Shown piece by piece: positions 28,496 to 39,752 of a stretch of DNA of 64,000 bases. The notes under the pieces were generated by a model, which was given only the letters and a program-made list of their open reading frames with translations, ran no database searches and was not told the DNA's origin. Within the stretch, counting starts at the first letter, position 1. Each line of letters starts with the position of its first letter. Origin of the DNA: Coccinella septempunctata (Eukaryota; Arthropoda; Insecta; Coleoptera; Coccinellidae); NCBI RefSeq assembly GCF_907165205.1, contig NC_058189.1:29414270-29478269 (forward strand), given 5' to 3'. Both the position numbers and the translations under genes were made by a program.

Positions 28496-29590
28496 ATGGA
28501 GAGAGAAATGGAAGAACAAATAACAATTGGTCAAGAACTTAAACGAATTCTATCATCTCTTGAAAAGGATGGTTCTGCCAGAAAAACCGAAGAGTACTAC
28601 AGAAAGAAATCTAAAACGGCAGCCGATCTTTTAGACGAATTTAAAGAGATACACGATGCAATACGTAAAGCACTTTCTGACGACCATGAATATTTCTAAA
28701 AGGACTTACCAGGGCAGATTTCCAGATGCTACCAGGAAATCACAGATTACATTGATTATTATCACCCACCTTCCACACCGAGCATCATATCCAAAGAAGA
28801 AAGTTTTCAACACCCTGTGCTTCTGCAGCTTCGTATAAAACTAAATTAATTCAATCAGGAAATGCAACGAGCTAAGCAGAAAATCAAGACCAAACAGCAT
28901 CCAAAAATCAACAGTTTCCTCGAGGAAAATTTATCAAGAATATGGAGAGACATAGAAGCACTTCACGAACAACTATTAGCCGACAATCACGAAGAAGTCA
29001 CAAAGTACGTGAAGAGTGGAGTCTACGAGGAATTCCAATCACAATACCACGATATCATAGAAGATATAATCGCAACTTCACCATTGGATAATCCATCCCA
29101 AACTAAAACACTGTCGATAAATCTACCAAAGATCAGTATTCCAATCTTCAACGGAGGCTACGATACTTGGATTACGTTCAGAGACATTTTCACACAAACC
29201 ATACACGACAATCATGAACTCGGGGACGCTGAAATAATGCAGTACCTGAAAAGCTAAACCAGGGGTGAGGCCCCAAAGCTTATTCAACATCTTGAAGTAT
29301 CTGAAAGGAATTACCCTATAGCATGGGAATTGATAAAGAAAAGATACAATAACAATAAACTTCTTTTCAACAAATACGCTGACAAAATCTCAAATCTACC
29401 ATGCCTGCAACAAGAATCTGCTGGGTCAATCAAGAGACTTCATGACACCGTGCAGGAAAATCTCAGATCCATAGAGAATATAGGAATCACAGCAGAGCAA
29501 TTGGGTAACAAGATAATTGCGCACATGCTGCTGAAGAAGTTGGACAACGAATTCCGAAAACTCTACGAACAAGCCACTACTACTTATATG
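28496..29590 (+). pseudogene. BEL/Pao Gag of element A, three in-frame stops
   Basis: The segments opening at 28496, 28862 and 29330 share one reading frame and are separated only by stop codons (near 28697, 28850 and 29257). Motifs: GQELKRILSSLEKDGSARKT at the start; LPKISIPIFNGGYDTWITFR, the hallmark of the BEL Gag family (DUF1759-like); WELIKKRYNNNKLLFNKY; and HMLLKKLDNEFRKLYEQAT, after which homology to Gag stops abruptly near 29590. The Gag zinc knuckles are not seen. Confidence 0.88.
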
Positions 29591-29591
29591 T

Positions 29592-29887
29592 GCAAGGCAA
29601 CGAAGTATAAGAGCTCAACAACTCATGGGACAATTACCAGAATAACGAGTCAGACCATCTCGCCCCTTTCTCATCACCGACGAGCAATTACCTCCTTGTA
29701 AGTGGCCATTAGTGCGAGTAATGACCATGCACCCAGGGTCCCCTCAAGACCTCCACGTCCACTCTAACCCGACCAATCTCGAAGAAAGCAATTCTACCAG
29801 TCAACTCTTCAGACGAAGCAACCAAGAAGAAATTTCAACCTCTCTAGTCATCTCGATAACTAACGCTGTTAGTTATGGCGGGCGGAA
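29592..29887 (+). pseudogene. Integrase C-terminus of a second Pao-like element
   Basis: In a frame different from the Gag above, the sequence reads HLAPFLITDEQLPPCKWPLV and RVMTMHPG, the conserved post-core end of BEL/Pao integrase. It ends in NAVSYGGRNVKN over a purine-rich GGCGGGCGGAA that abuts TGTTAAAA, presumably a polypurine tract and LTR start. How this 3' end became joined to element A Gag is unclear (deletion or recombination). Confidence 0.72.
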
Positions 29888-30153
29888 TGTTAAAAATTGA
29901 GCGAAGCCCCCCTCCGACCTCTCTCTAGTCGACGCTCCTGACCAGCTCCGGTGGCCACGTATGGTACCGCGATTCTGCGGTGCGCTGGTTAAACGACGCA
30001 GCGGCCCCACTTGCAGTGTTTTTCAGAAGTGAAAAACTACACATTCCCACATTATTCTTAAGATTCTCTTTGTTAGCACCGTTGTAGTAACCTCTCTCTG
30101 CTATCATTGTGATTTTGTAACATCTCATTTTTAAGTTCACCTGCTCTTCTTTA
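29888..30153 (+). repeat. Left part of CTC-rich LTR (second Pao-like element)
   Basis: Starts TGTTAAAAATTGAGCGAAGC right after a polypurine tract. It is interrupted by the TA-flanked element 30154-36879 and is inferred to resume at 36882. There is no second LTR copy in the window to confirm its limits. Confidence 0.5.
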
Positions 30154-30194
30154 CTTCATTCAATTTTATTTTAGCAGTCGGTTGGCCATGGAAA

Positions 30195-30610
30195 TTTGAC
30201 ACATTTCACTCTGTATAGTACGAAAATGTGGGGTTATGAAGCTTGTCAAAACATTTTTTGGTTTTAAATCAACGCTATGTTGCCCGTTCTACGTAAAAGT
30301 TTCTGTTATTACGTATTTTATCACAATGTCGAATCTCTTCGGAAAATATGTGAATAACATAATTGAAGTTCATACAAAATGTTTGAAGACATACCAAATC
30401 CAGTTATTTGCATGGAAAATACAAGAGATCAGTATAATATCATAATATGCGCTATAGCTTGAAGAGAGTTAGTGTTCGTTTTCTTCTTTGGCTAAAGTTT
30501 GAATATGTTACATCAGTACAAAAATCATCTTGCATCAATATATAAGTGAAAGGAATAAAAGGAAGTTTCAAGTTAAGAAGCAACTTCACCGTTGAACAAA
30601 AATTTCACAT
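30195..30610. other. Interior of TA element, no gene recognised
   Basis: AT-rich. Short frames only. Confidence 0.45.
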
Positions 30611-30632
30611 GAATAATAATAATAATAATTAT
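30611..30632 (+). repeat. (TAA)n microsatellite at LINE 5' junction
   Basis: About six TAA/AAT units immediately precede the R4-like LINE. This is the expected target type for Dong-like elements. Confidence 0.7.
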
Positions 30633-30639
30633 AAGGAAG

Positions 30640-33387
30640 GTTGTGAAAGCTGCCAAAGAGATCATGGATAGAAACAGGACACACACAGAACGAGAGGCGG
30701 AGAATGCTACAGCTCACCATTGCCTCGACACTCTGAAGCAAAAATTAAGTCTGTATGCAGAACGCCTGAGGAGATATAGAAGCAACTATAGCCGGAAAAG
30801 AGACAATAATTCATTCGAAAAGTCGGAAGAAACTTTCTACCGGTCACTCACATCGTCTGATGGAGAAAATGGAAACTTACCACCAAAGGAAGCCATTGAA
30901 CAATTCTGGACCGAACAATTATCAACAAAACCTCAGTTCAATGGAGATACCGGATGGATTGAAGATGAAAAATCTGAAGCTAGAAAATATGAGCCGATGC
31001 AGCATGACATGATCACAATTGAAGAAGTAAAATCAGCTATCAGAGGACTGCACAACTAGAAAGCACCTGGGCCTGATGGATTACAGAACTTCTGGATAAA
31101 GAAACTTTGGATCATGCATGACAAATTGACCTCCGCAATAAATGATGTCATTGAAAATCCTGAAAGAATGCCAGTATTCCTTACACATGGCACAACATAC
31201 CTGTTACCTAAAGACCAGAGGAATACAGAAGACCCATCCAAGTACCGACCAATCACATGTCTTCCAACGATGTACAAATTAATCACATCGTTCATTTCAA
31301 ACCGAATTCACAACCATTGCGAAAAGAATAACATCATCGCCATGCAACAGAAAGGATGCACCAAAGACAGCCGAGGTTGCAAAGAACAACTAATAATAAA
31401 TTCAGTTATCTGCAATCAAGCGTTCTCCAAGCGAAGGAATCTTTACGCTGCGTACATAGACTACAAGAAAGCATTCGATTCTATACCTCACGAATGGCTC
31501 TTGACGATCTTGAAGATTTACAAGGTGGATCCCAATATTGTTGAGTACGCCATGTCAACCTGGCGTACTAGTCTTCAAATGAAAGCAGCAGATTGCTCCA
31601 TTACAACAGGACCTATTCCAATAAGACGCGGAATTTTCCAAGGAGACTCGCTGAGCCCTCTGTGGTTCTGCATGGGCCTGAATCCCTTGTCTCATAGATT
31701 GAATTCTACGGACTACGGATTTTCCATCAAAAGCGGCAGTAGAACTATGATGAAACTGAATCATCTCCTTTACATGGACGATTTGAAACTCTTCGCATCT
31801 ACTAAAAAACAAATTCAACTGATGCTGAAAATGGTGGAAGGATTCTCGGAAGACATCAAAATGAAGTTTGGACTAGAAAAATGTCGACTGCTAAACATAA
31901 CGAGAGGGAAAATAGAAGATGGTACGTTCAAACTCAAGGAAGGTGCAGAAATTGAAGCATTAAAGGAAGGAGACACATACAAGTATCTAGGCATAAAACA
32001 GGCAAGAAAAATCAATCAAACCCAGATGAAGAAAGAATAAACGGAGGAGTTCACCCGAAGATTGAGAAGGATAATGAGAACTGGTCTCAACAGCAAGAAT
32101 CTGATAAAAGCGATTAACACCTACGCTTGCTCGGCGCTGAGCTATTCATTTGGTATTATCTCTTGGACGACCACCGATTTAGCAGCTTTACATAGAAAAA
32201 TAAGGACGATGCTGACTAAACACAATAAACATCACCCCAAAAGCTCAATAGAACGGACAGAGCTGCCACGACATCTTGGGGGTAGAGGAATTGTTGATTT
32301 GTCCAACCGTATGTCCCAGGAAATTGAAGGACTTCGAAAATATTTCTTGAGGAAGGCAGCTTCGTCAGAACTCCATCGAGTAGTTTGTGTTGCTGATAGT
32401 TCTACACCATTAAAGCTACAGCAGGATCACTTGGAAACTGTCGAACACTCTGTAGAAAGTAAAATGCAGAAATTGATTGGCAAACCTTTGCATGGGAGGC
32501 ACCAGAACGAGGTCAACCATGATTACGTCGACATATCTGCGTCGAACTACTGGTTGACTTCCGGAAGGTTGTTTCCTGAGACAGAGTGCTTCATGCTCGC
32601 CATCCAGGATCAGGTGATTCCAACGAGAAATTACATGAAATACATCGCCAAGGATGCCTCAGTGGCAGACGATAGCTGTCGTTATGGCTGTGCGACACAT
32701 GAAACTATCCAGCACATCACCGGGGGATGTCAGAAGTTCGCGGGCACGGAGTACAAAAATAGACATGATGCTGTTGCCAAGATTATTCACCAAGAATTGG
32801 CACTAAAACACCAACTTCTAACTTCTAAAAAGGTTCCTTATTACAATTACCATCCGGTTGCTGTGCTGGAAAACGAACATCACAAGCTCTACTGGGATCG
32901 CACGGTTCTCACAGACCGAAAAATAACCCACAATAGACCAGACCTCATATTGCTCAATAAGGATGAGGACAGAGCACTATTCATCGACGTGGCAATTCCA
33001 AACAATAACAATCTCCTAGATAGGCACACTGAAAAAATTTCAAAATACAGAGATCTCGAGGAACAAACCAGAAGACAGTGGCAGCTGAAAGATATAAAGA
33101 CCATCCCTATTGTCATTTCATCTACAGGCCTGATACCGAAGGAACTACTAGAGAACTTGAGGAGACTTCAGTTGGACGAAAATGTTTATAAAGTCATGCA
33201 GAAGGCGGTACTGCTCGGAACGGCGAGAACTACGCAAGTACATGGGGAATGCAGAGGAACACCGTCTGCTCCGACAGGAAGTGCTGATGGAGCAGGAATC
33301 CAACCTACAGCAGGAAGCCGAGGAGCGACCCGGACCCGACCACCACCACGAGCCCGAAAACCTGGAAAGGGCTCCAACAGAGCTTAA
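30640..33387 (+). pseudogene. R4/Dong-like LINE ORF, nearly intact (two stop codons)
   Basis: One reading frame from about 30640 to the stop at 33387, broken only by a TAG near 31057 (just before KAPGPDG) and a TAA near 32038. RT motifs: KYRPITCLPTMYKLI, AYIDYKKAFDSIPHEWL, GIFQGDSLSPLWFC and the catalytic YMDD (LLYMDDLKLFAS). A C-terminal finger CRYGCATHETIQHITGGC and the restriction-like endonuclease (RPDLILLNKDEDRALFIDVA) place it with R2/R4-type LINEs that lack an AP endonuclease. The family cuts its target with this C-terminal nuclease. The copy is 5' truncated at a TAA repeat. The last ~40 residues are low-complexity and may not be original. Confidence 0.9.
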
Positions 33388-33470
33388 TCCTTTTTATATC
33401 AGAGATATCTGGGATAAGTGAATTTTCCTCTGGAGAGGAGTGTGAAAGCCGCAAGGCTAAAGTCATAAAT
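33388..33470 (+). mobile_element. 3' untranslated end of R4-like LINE
   Basis: Ends ...AAAGTCATAAATAA where the 3' end of a minus-strand CR1-like LINE begins (CTTTATTTCC, the complement of a polyadenylation-like GGAAATAAAG). Confidence 0.6.
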
Positions 33471-34613
33471 AACTTTATTTCCAAATGAAACCACAGTATA
33501 AAATGGAAATAGTGTCAAACTAACATAGCAAAAACAATCCAACTAACTATCAATAATTTTAGATAAGGAATTCTTCAATGGTATACGGTTCCAACTCCAG
33601 TAGTAGCCTGTATACCTTCTTCTTGAATACTGATGTGTTTCTTTCGGCTCTTAATTCTGGTGAGATCTTGTTGAAGTACCTCACACAGCAATATTTTGTT
33701 CCAAGCTCAGTTAGAGTCAATCTGTGCCTAGGAAACTTCAATTGTGTTGTCCTGCTGTTATATGTATTAGCTGTTTTTTCTTCAAAATATTCTCTGTGTT
33801 TAAACACAAAGAGAAGACACTCCTGAATGTGAATTGCTGGTGATGTTAATATTCCCAATTCACGAAATTTACCTCTACATGATTCTTTTATTCCCATTTT
33901 GAGCATTGTTCTTACTGCTCGTTTTTGCATTATGAAGATCTTGTTAGAAGTTTTTCTACTTCCATAGAACATTATGCCATAACGTAACCTTGACTCAAAA
34001 ACTGCCTGATAAACTGGCTTTATTGCATGTATGTCTAGATATTTTCTTAAGACTCCCAAAGAGTAGCATGTGCTGGCTAATTTGTTTGTCAAGTCATCTA
34101 TATGTGTGGTCCAAGAAAGAGTTTCATCCATGTAGACTCCCAGAAATTTTGTGCACTTCACCAAGCTTATATCATTAGCTGTCATTGTTAGTTGTTGTGG
34201 AGTGTCGCTAGTAGTATGAGATGTCCTCATCATAATGGCTTTTGTTTTTTCTGTATTCATACAAAGCTGATTACTTGTAAACCAATGATCACTCCTCCGT
34301 AGAATTTTCTCTGTCAAGTGCGTTGTTTTGGAAAAACTTCTTGCTCTTATCAAAATATTTGTGTCATCAGCGAATTGTCTTCCGTAGATTTGGGATCTGT
34401 CTTTCATACAAGGATTTTCCAACACATCTGTCAAGCAGGGTGTATTTATTTCTCCATCACCCCCCGTATCTTCAAAAATGTTTTGGAGATCATTGACAAA
34501 TAAAATGAATATTAACGGTCCAAGAATACTTCCTTGGGGCACTCCTATCTTTATGTCTTTCTCTTCGGATAGTTATCGGAAACCATTGTTGTCTACCGCC
34601 ACTACTTGGGTCC
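33471..34613 (-). pseudogene. CR1-like LINE, 3' half (RT catalytic part to C-terminus)
   Basis: The minus-strand frame 34542-33559 starts at MPQGSILGPLIFILFVNDLQ and includes FADDTNILI, KFLGVYMDETLSWTTHIDDL and a C-terminal LLLELEPYTIEEFLI end. It continues the RT that begins at 36225 once the solo LTR is ignored. One stop lies just downstream of the insertion point (a TGA/TAA-type break before LSEEKDIKIG). No RNase H, as in CR1/L2-type LINEs. Confidence 0.85.
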
Positions 34614-35323
34614 TGTGACGAGGCAGATTTTGCCCCGCCACGAAAAGGAAATTTATTCACCTATACTTGTATAATAAGACCCATCAACCGGAATATTTTC
34701 GAGAGAGAGAGAGACAAAGAGAGAGAGACAGGGAGAGAGACAGGGTGCACTGCCATTCGACTGAGACCAGCCACTGTACCGACAGAAGGAGTGACTTGCC
34801 AGGATCTCAACAGACCATAACTACCGTCTATTTTTACCGTACTCCTCTGGAGTGACCGTACAAAATTTAACCGTATTTACCGTCTATTTCAACCGTATTC
34901 TCCTGGAGAGACCGTGTTTCATCAGCCGCCCCCACACTGACCAGGACGCCGGTTGACATCAATATTTGTTGAGACTTGTACATTTCTGTATATAATTTAA
35001 CCCAGTAGGAATAAAGGACTAAACATTTATTTTGTTGCCAGTTATTTTTGCCAGTGAGAGACAGTTCCGTAAATCAGTTAGAACTAGGTTTTTGTCAGAA
35101 GAGGTAGGTACTCTTTTTGAACGATTAAAAACCGTCAGAAAGCAGAGACAAAGAAGACGCTACCATCCTAGTTTTCACTGCTACCCTTCTCCACTGATCA
35201 TTCAAGTCTACCCGGGCTCTCCAATTCTTTGGGGATTCTGTGAGAGACGTGGGGTTCGATTGATTGCCCCACTGGCGCCCGAGCAAAGGTAAGGAGCGTC
35301 CATAGTACGAAAAGTCTATCACA
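34614..35323 (+). repeat. Solo LTR of Gypsy-like family, 710 bp
   Basis: Starts TGTGACGAGGCAGATTTTG and ends AAAAGTCTATCACA like the LTR at 4275-5765, with a 4-bp target duplication GTCC (34610-34613, 35324-35327). It is half the length of the full element's LTR and lacks the 60-bp repeats. It also carries ACCGT repeats, a GA-rich run (34700-34744) and the PBS-like 13-mer (35273-35285). It was left by recombination between two LTRs, cutting a LINE RT frame. Confidence 0.93.
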
Positions 35324-36225
35324 GTCCTCGACTCAAGATATGACTTGAATAAATTCAGAGCCACATCCCTTATCCCATATTGCTCCATCTTCATGAGAAC
35401 AAATTTATGACTCAAACTGTCAAATACTTTTGACAAATCTAGGAACAGAGCAATGACCATTTCGTTTTCCTCCAGTGCATCTAGAATATCCACCAGAAGA
35501 TCGAAGATTGCAGTCTTTGGTGATTTTTCTTTGATATATCCATGTTGCTGGGGTGAAAAAATCTTATGTTTCTCCAGAAAAACGAGCAATTGTTGGCTGA
35601 TGCACATTTCAAATATCTTGGAAAAGGCTGGTAGTAGGCTTATGGGTCTATAATTTTCCAACTTATCTTTTTCTCCCTTTTTGTAGATAGGAACTATTAC
35701 CGCTTTCTTCAATTGATCCGGAAACACACCATATTTCAAACAGTTGTTTAATATGTAAGTCACAGGTTTGCTTATCTGTTGAAAAGTTTGTTTCACCACT
35801 GTGACAGGAATGTTATCAATCCCTGAACTGCTCTTATTCTTCAGCCTAGAAACTATGTCCACTACTTCCTTTTCTGTCACAGACCTAATCACCAGATTGT
35901 CAATGTTTTGTGGAATTCTGTGCTCGAATGGTATCTTTCCCATATTCCCCACAACATCCTCAGCTATTGTAGAGAAATAGTTGTTGAACTTGTTTGCTTG
36001 TTCTCTAGGGTTTCCTTCAATTTCAATTGAATTTACTGGTGTATGCCCTTTGATGTCACGAACTGCATTCCACAAACTTTTATTTTTATTGTCTGAAGTT
36101 AATATTTGTTTCTTGTATTTTAAGCTTTTCTCTTCACTTAATAATTTATCATATTCTCTTTTTGCTCTTTTGTATGGTTCTGAAAAGATGGAATTTCTTG
36201 TTTTGCATAAATGCAATATATTAAC
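35324..36225 (-). pseudogene. CR1-like LINE, 5' half of RT (5' truncated)
   Basis: Minus-strand frame with YKRAKREYDKLLSEEKSL, IPFEHRIPQNIDNLVI, SSGIDNIPVTVVKQTF, NYRPISLLPAFSKIFE, QHGYIKEKSPKTAIFDLL and ALFLDLSKVFDSLSH, ending in FKSYLESRT exactly at the solo LTR. The endonuclease domain is absent (5' truncation). The frame is otherwise open over about 300 codons. Confidence 0.88.
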
Positions 36226-36840
36226 CCAATAAACAAGTAACAGGGCAACTTGCGCGTATTGGTGGCTATTCATCTTAATACATTGATGAAATAATAATTA
36301 TTAGGTATTTATTAGTACCTTAAGACATTTACATTGTATAGGACAAGTCAAATGAAAAATAGAAAAATCCATTTTAGGGAACTTATTCTCCGATGACATT
36401 TATCGAAAATCCTATAGTAAACTTTTCGCATTAATTCTCTCAAAAATAAAATTCTAAAATGCCACCACTTTTTTGGGTCTCCTAATAGAAGGAAATTCTT
36501 TGTCATCCTCTTCATTCACAATCTTTCTGATTGAGAAAATATTCAGCTGAAATATGAGTCTTTTAGATTCAGATGAAACATTATATAAATTCTCTTACAT
36601 TGAATATGTTCGCTACCGTCTGACGTATTGTGGATTTTAGAATATCAGGGTATAACTATTTGAATGAGCGGACCTGAATTCTAAATAGCACTTCCTGAAA
36701 CCCTGTCTCTTTTTTCAATCACTTTCGACATTTTCGTAATAAAAATTGATATTAGTTGTGGCAACGGCGTTATGACATTAACGACATTTCATGAGTGCCA
36801 ACCTAACTTCGTTCTAGTTACAAAAACTTGAGAAAATTAT
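36226..36840. other. Interior of TA element, no gene recognised
   Basis: AT-rich. Nothing coding seen. Confidence 0.45.
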
Positions 36841-36881
36841 TTCATGGCCAACCGACTGCTAAAATAAATTTCAATGAAGTA

Positions 36882-38473
36882 TAGTTCTCAATTTTCAAGT
36901 CTTCTCGCACAATCCTGGTGCTAAATTGTTCTTCTCATAAGATAAAGTACTCTCAGACTGCTCAAAATGATGAATTACACCATTTCCATGATAATTTCAT
37001 TGTAATGAAATTAGTCCACGTGCAAGAGATTTCAGAATCTAGAAAAAGATTCCTAATCCTTGCTAGCACTGCTCAACTGAAACGTCCACTCAAGACAAAT
37101 CGAACCATTGCCGTCTCAGAAATATATATTTTATAATTATATAGATTTTCAAACTTCTCTAGATCTTCTCACATGAAAATGGGTATGTAGCACCAGGATT
37201 GAAACTTCCCAAGTCCATCTCAATAAAATTGATTACTGATTCATTGTCTACTCATAATATTCTTCATTATTAGAATCAGTTTAATCATTTTTATGACAAC
37301 TCTTATGATCACCTCGTTGTACATATGACTAATTAATGTTGTTGAGTTTCAGATGAATGAATCCTCATATTTTCCAGGGTGGACCCTGGACGTAGCTGTT
37401 TTCTTCGGAACAGGATGTGAACACCTCAACTTTAGTTAAGCGATCAATGATATTGCTCGATACACCTCGACCTAGGCTCCACCCTGGAAAGTCTGCTCGA
37501 ATACTCGTGTCTACTCATTTGGTATGGTCTACTCTTTATAATATGTACTCTCATTGGTTCTTTTCTATATTCATTCATCGGACTCAACATACATGTTAGT
37601 TTTCTCAGCCTTCAGCACATCTCAAAATCTACGATTAGGGATTTTAACTCAGTACTATCTTGACTTCTCTTAATTTATCAATTATTTCTTCTGTTTTTCT
37701 GATGAACGTTCTAATCGTTCTTACTTGTAAGCAGTTCGTCTCTGTAAATGTTGAATTCAATGAATTTTTGCACTCTTCAAGATCATCTCAATGTATATGA
37801 ATTATACTATGTTCTTCTCAGATTAATTATGATTGTCCTTTTCATTTAATTAACTATTATTGAACTTCTCATTTAATTATAATTTATTGCCCTTTTCATA
37901 TTATTTTTAATATTCTAGTGCTTCTCAAATTCATTTAATTGTGCTTCTCATTAAACTTGTGCGACTCTTGTTCTGCTCATACTTACATTAACATTATTGA
38001 TCAACTCAAATTTAATGTATCGATTTCTCGTTGATGATCAGATTTAGACATTGAAGTTTCACCTCTGGCCTATTTCTCTGTACTCTCGCGTCTTCTCTTT
38101 AAAATTCAGTATTCTAATCTTCGCGTTTTCTGACAGAATAAAGAGGCTCTCGCAATCAATTTTCAATTGATTGCTCTATCACTGTGTTTATTGAATTCAT
38201 TGAACTCCTCAACGTCTAAGTCTGACATCAAGTGACTTCTCATTTGAACTGCTCTGGACCATCTCTTGTTTTTAGTTGGATATTGTCTCTCTGAGTTTAT
38301 AGATGTGGTTAATATTAGTTGCTTTACTGTATTAGCTTCATGCAGGTGACATATTCATTTTATGATTGTGAACGATACTCAATAAATGTTTTTTACCATC
38401 TCCAACTCAATTATCTTTTCATACAGTCCACTACTCTTTAATTACAAAATCATAATACCCTCGATTTTGAACA
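36882..38473 (+). repeat. CTC-rich LTR-like sequence (right part)
   Basis: Non-coding, with about 60 CTC against about 5 GAG trinucleotides by hand count. It is inferred to continue the LTR begun at 29888 and to end TTTTGAACA before BEL pol sequence resumes. AATAAAGAGG near 38139 could be a polyadenylation signal. Confidence 0.5.
37371..37490. repeat. 120-bp element with 13-bp inverted ends
   Basis: TTTCCAGGGTGGA and TCCACCCTGGAAA. Possibly a small MITE. Flanks show no clear duplication. Confidence 0.45.
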
Positions 38474-38830
38474 GGCGGATTCAACATTAGAAAGTGGAAA
38501 TGCAATCTGTCTTTGAATGAAGGTACATTCTTTCAAGAAATTGGAAGTCATGCAGATATTACCAAAATCCTAGGAATTGGCTGGCTACCACAAAGTGACA
38601 ACTTTCAATATTCAATTAAGCAAACTGAAATACAATAGAACACCAAAAGACAAGTGCTATCTGAAATTGCTTCGATATTCGATCCACTAGGCCTTATGGC
38701 ACCAGTTGTCATCAAAGCTAAACATTAGTTTAGCTTTATTAAATGCAAGAAATATGGAAGGCCGATAAAGAGTGGGATGAAGAAATTCCAACAGAAATCC
38801 AGACGACATGGAACAAAAATTGCGAACAGA
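38474..38830 (+). pseudogene. BEL/Pao RT-RNase H connection fragment (element A)
   Basis: Reads GFNIRKWKCNLSLNEGTFFQ, ILGIGWLPQSDNFQYSI and LSEIASIFDPLGLMAPVVIK, then QEIWKADKEWDEEIPTEIQT after a palindromic micro-insertion (38717-38734). One TAG precedes NTKRQVLSE. These match the segment after YVDD in element B. Upstream RT is missing. Confidence 0.85.
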
Positions 38831-38847
38831 CTTGTAATTTCTTAGGG

Positions 38848-38975
38848 CTAGTTGCGACTGTGAGCCCTCCTGTGACTAAAGAGATCAAACCGTGACCTGC
38901 AGATCCTTCCACACTCAGGGCATGGATAGTCACCAACCAGATCTGGCCGCCGCTGTATCCTTCTCGATTCTCCAT
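38848..38975 (-). pseudogene. 3' end of a LINE with C2H2 finger
   Basis: Minus strand reads DYPCPECGRICRSRFDLFSH then RRAHSRN and a stop. A C-terminal C2H2 finger of this exact style closes RTE-type LINE proteins. Only about 130 bp remain, inserted where BEL pol lacks its RNase H end. Confidence 0.7.
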
Positions 38976-38979
38976 TATA

Positions 38980-39752
38980 ACATTGCATGGAGGAACACAG
39001 ATGACATTGACTCACATCAGACAGGAATTCTGGATACCACATGGAAAAAACAAGGTTAAAACCATCATAAGAATATGCGTCGTCTGCACACGATTTCTTT
39101 CAACTACATGCTCACAGAAAATGGGAAATCTACCAAGGGAAAGGGTGATACCATCCCACCCATTCACGAATGTAGGAATAGATTACGCTGGCCCGATACA
39201 GATGAGATTATCAAGAGGTAGAGGATCCAAATGTTATAAAGGATACATCTCCATCTTCATCTGTCTAGCAACTAGATAGCGATACATCTAGAGGCAGTAA
39301 GTGACCTTTCAATGGACACATTCATAGCTGCCTTCAGAAGATTCACATCACGACGTGGATTATGTTCTGCAATATTCAGTGACAATGGAACCAATTTCGT
39401 CGGAGCTCAACGAGTCCTTTACAGAGAATTTCAAAAATCCATTGATGAAAATTCAATACAGAAGGCATTAGCTAAGGAGTCGGTAAAGTGGTATAGAATT
39501 CCACCAGGCAGTCCTCATTTTGGCGGACTATGGGAAGCAGAGGTGAAGTCTATGAAGTTTCACCTACGAAGGATAGTTGGAGATTACAAACTGACTTTCG
39601 AAGAAATTAGCACATTACTAGAGAAGCATGCCTCAACTCTCGTCCTCCCGCGCCACTCACTGAAGATCCACAAGAATTGGACGTGCTGACCCCAGGACAT
39701 TTTTTCATTGGAAATTCTCTCAAATCAATACCGGATCCAGAGAACACTACCC
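38980..39752 (+). pseudogene. BEL/Pao integrase (element A), zinc end and catalytic core
   Basis: HGGTQMTLTHIRQEFWIPHG then ICVVCTRF give the zinc domain. VGIDYAGP, FSDNGTNFVGA and FGGLWEAEVKS give the D, D and E of the catalytic core. A frameshift/stop lies at about 39278 after ICLATR and another near 39640. The frame ends at LTPGHFFIGNSLKSIPDPE, where a CR1-like LINE was inserted. Confidence 0.88.

Larger units (their letters stand above)
30154..36879. mobile_element. TA-flanked DNA element holding two LINEs
   Basis: CTTCATTCAATTTTATTTTA then GCAGTCGGTTGGCCATG at the left is found inverted at the right (CATGGCCAACCGACTGC ... AATGAAG), with TA on both sides (30152-30153, 36880-36881). This gives terminal repeats of about 37 bp. 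No transposase is visible. The interior is mostly the R4-like and CR1-like LINEs. Confidence 0.65.

Noticed and set aside
33186..33421. Overlapping ORFs at the end of the R4-like LINE
   Set aside because: Frame shadows of the low-complexity LINE C-terminus.
35032..35292. 86-codon ORF in the solo LTR
   Set aside because: It lies entirely in LTR sequence whose homologue at 5' and 3' Gypsy LTRs does not keep the frame.
38848..39042. C2H2 zinc-finger protein gene
   Set aside because: The finger CPECGRICRSRF...HRRAH is the C-terminal end of RTE-type LINE proteins, and only about 130 bp are present inside BEL sequence.
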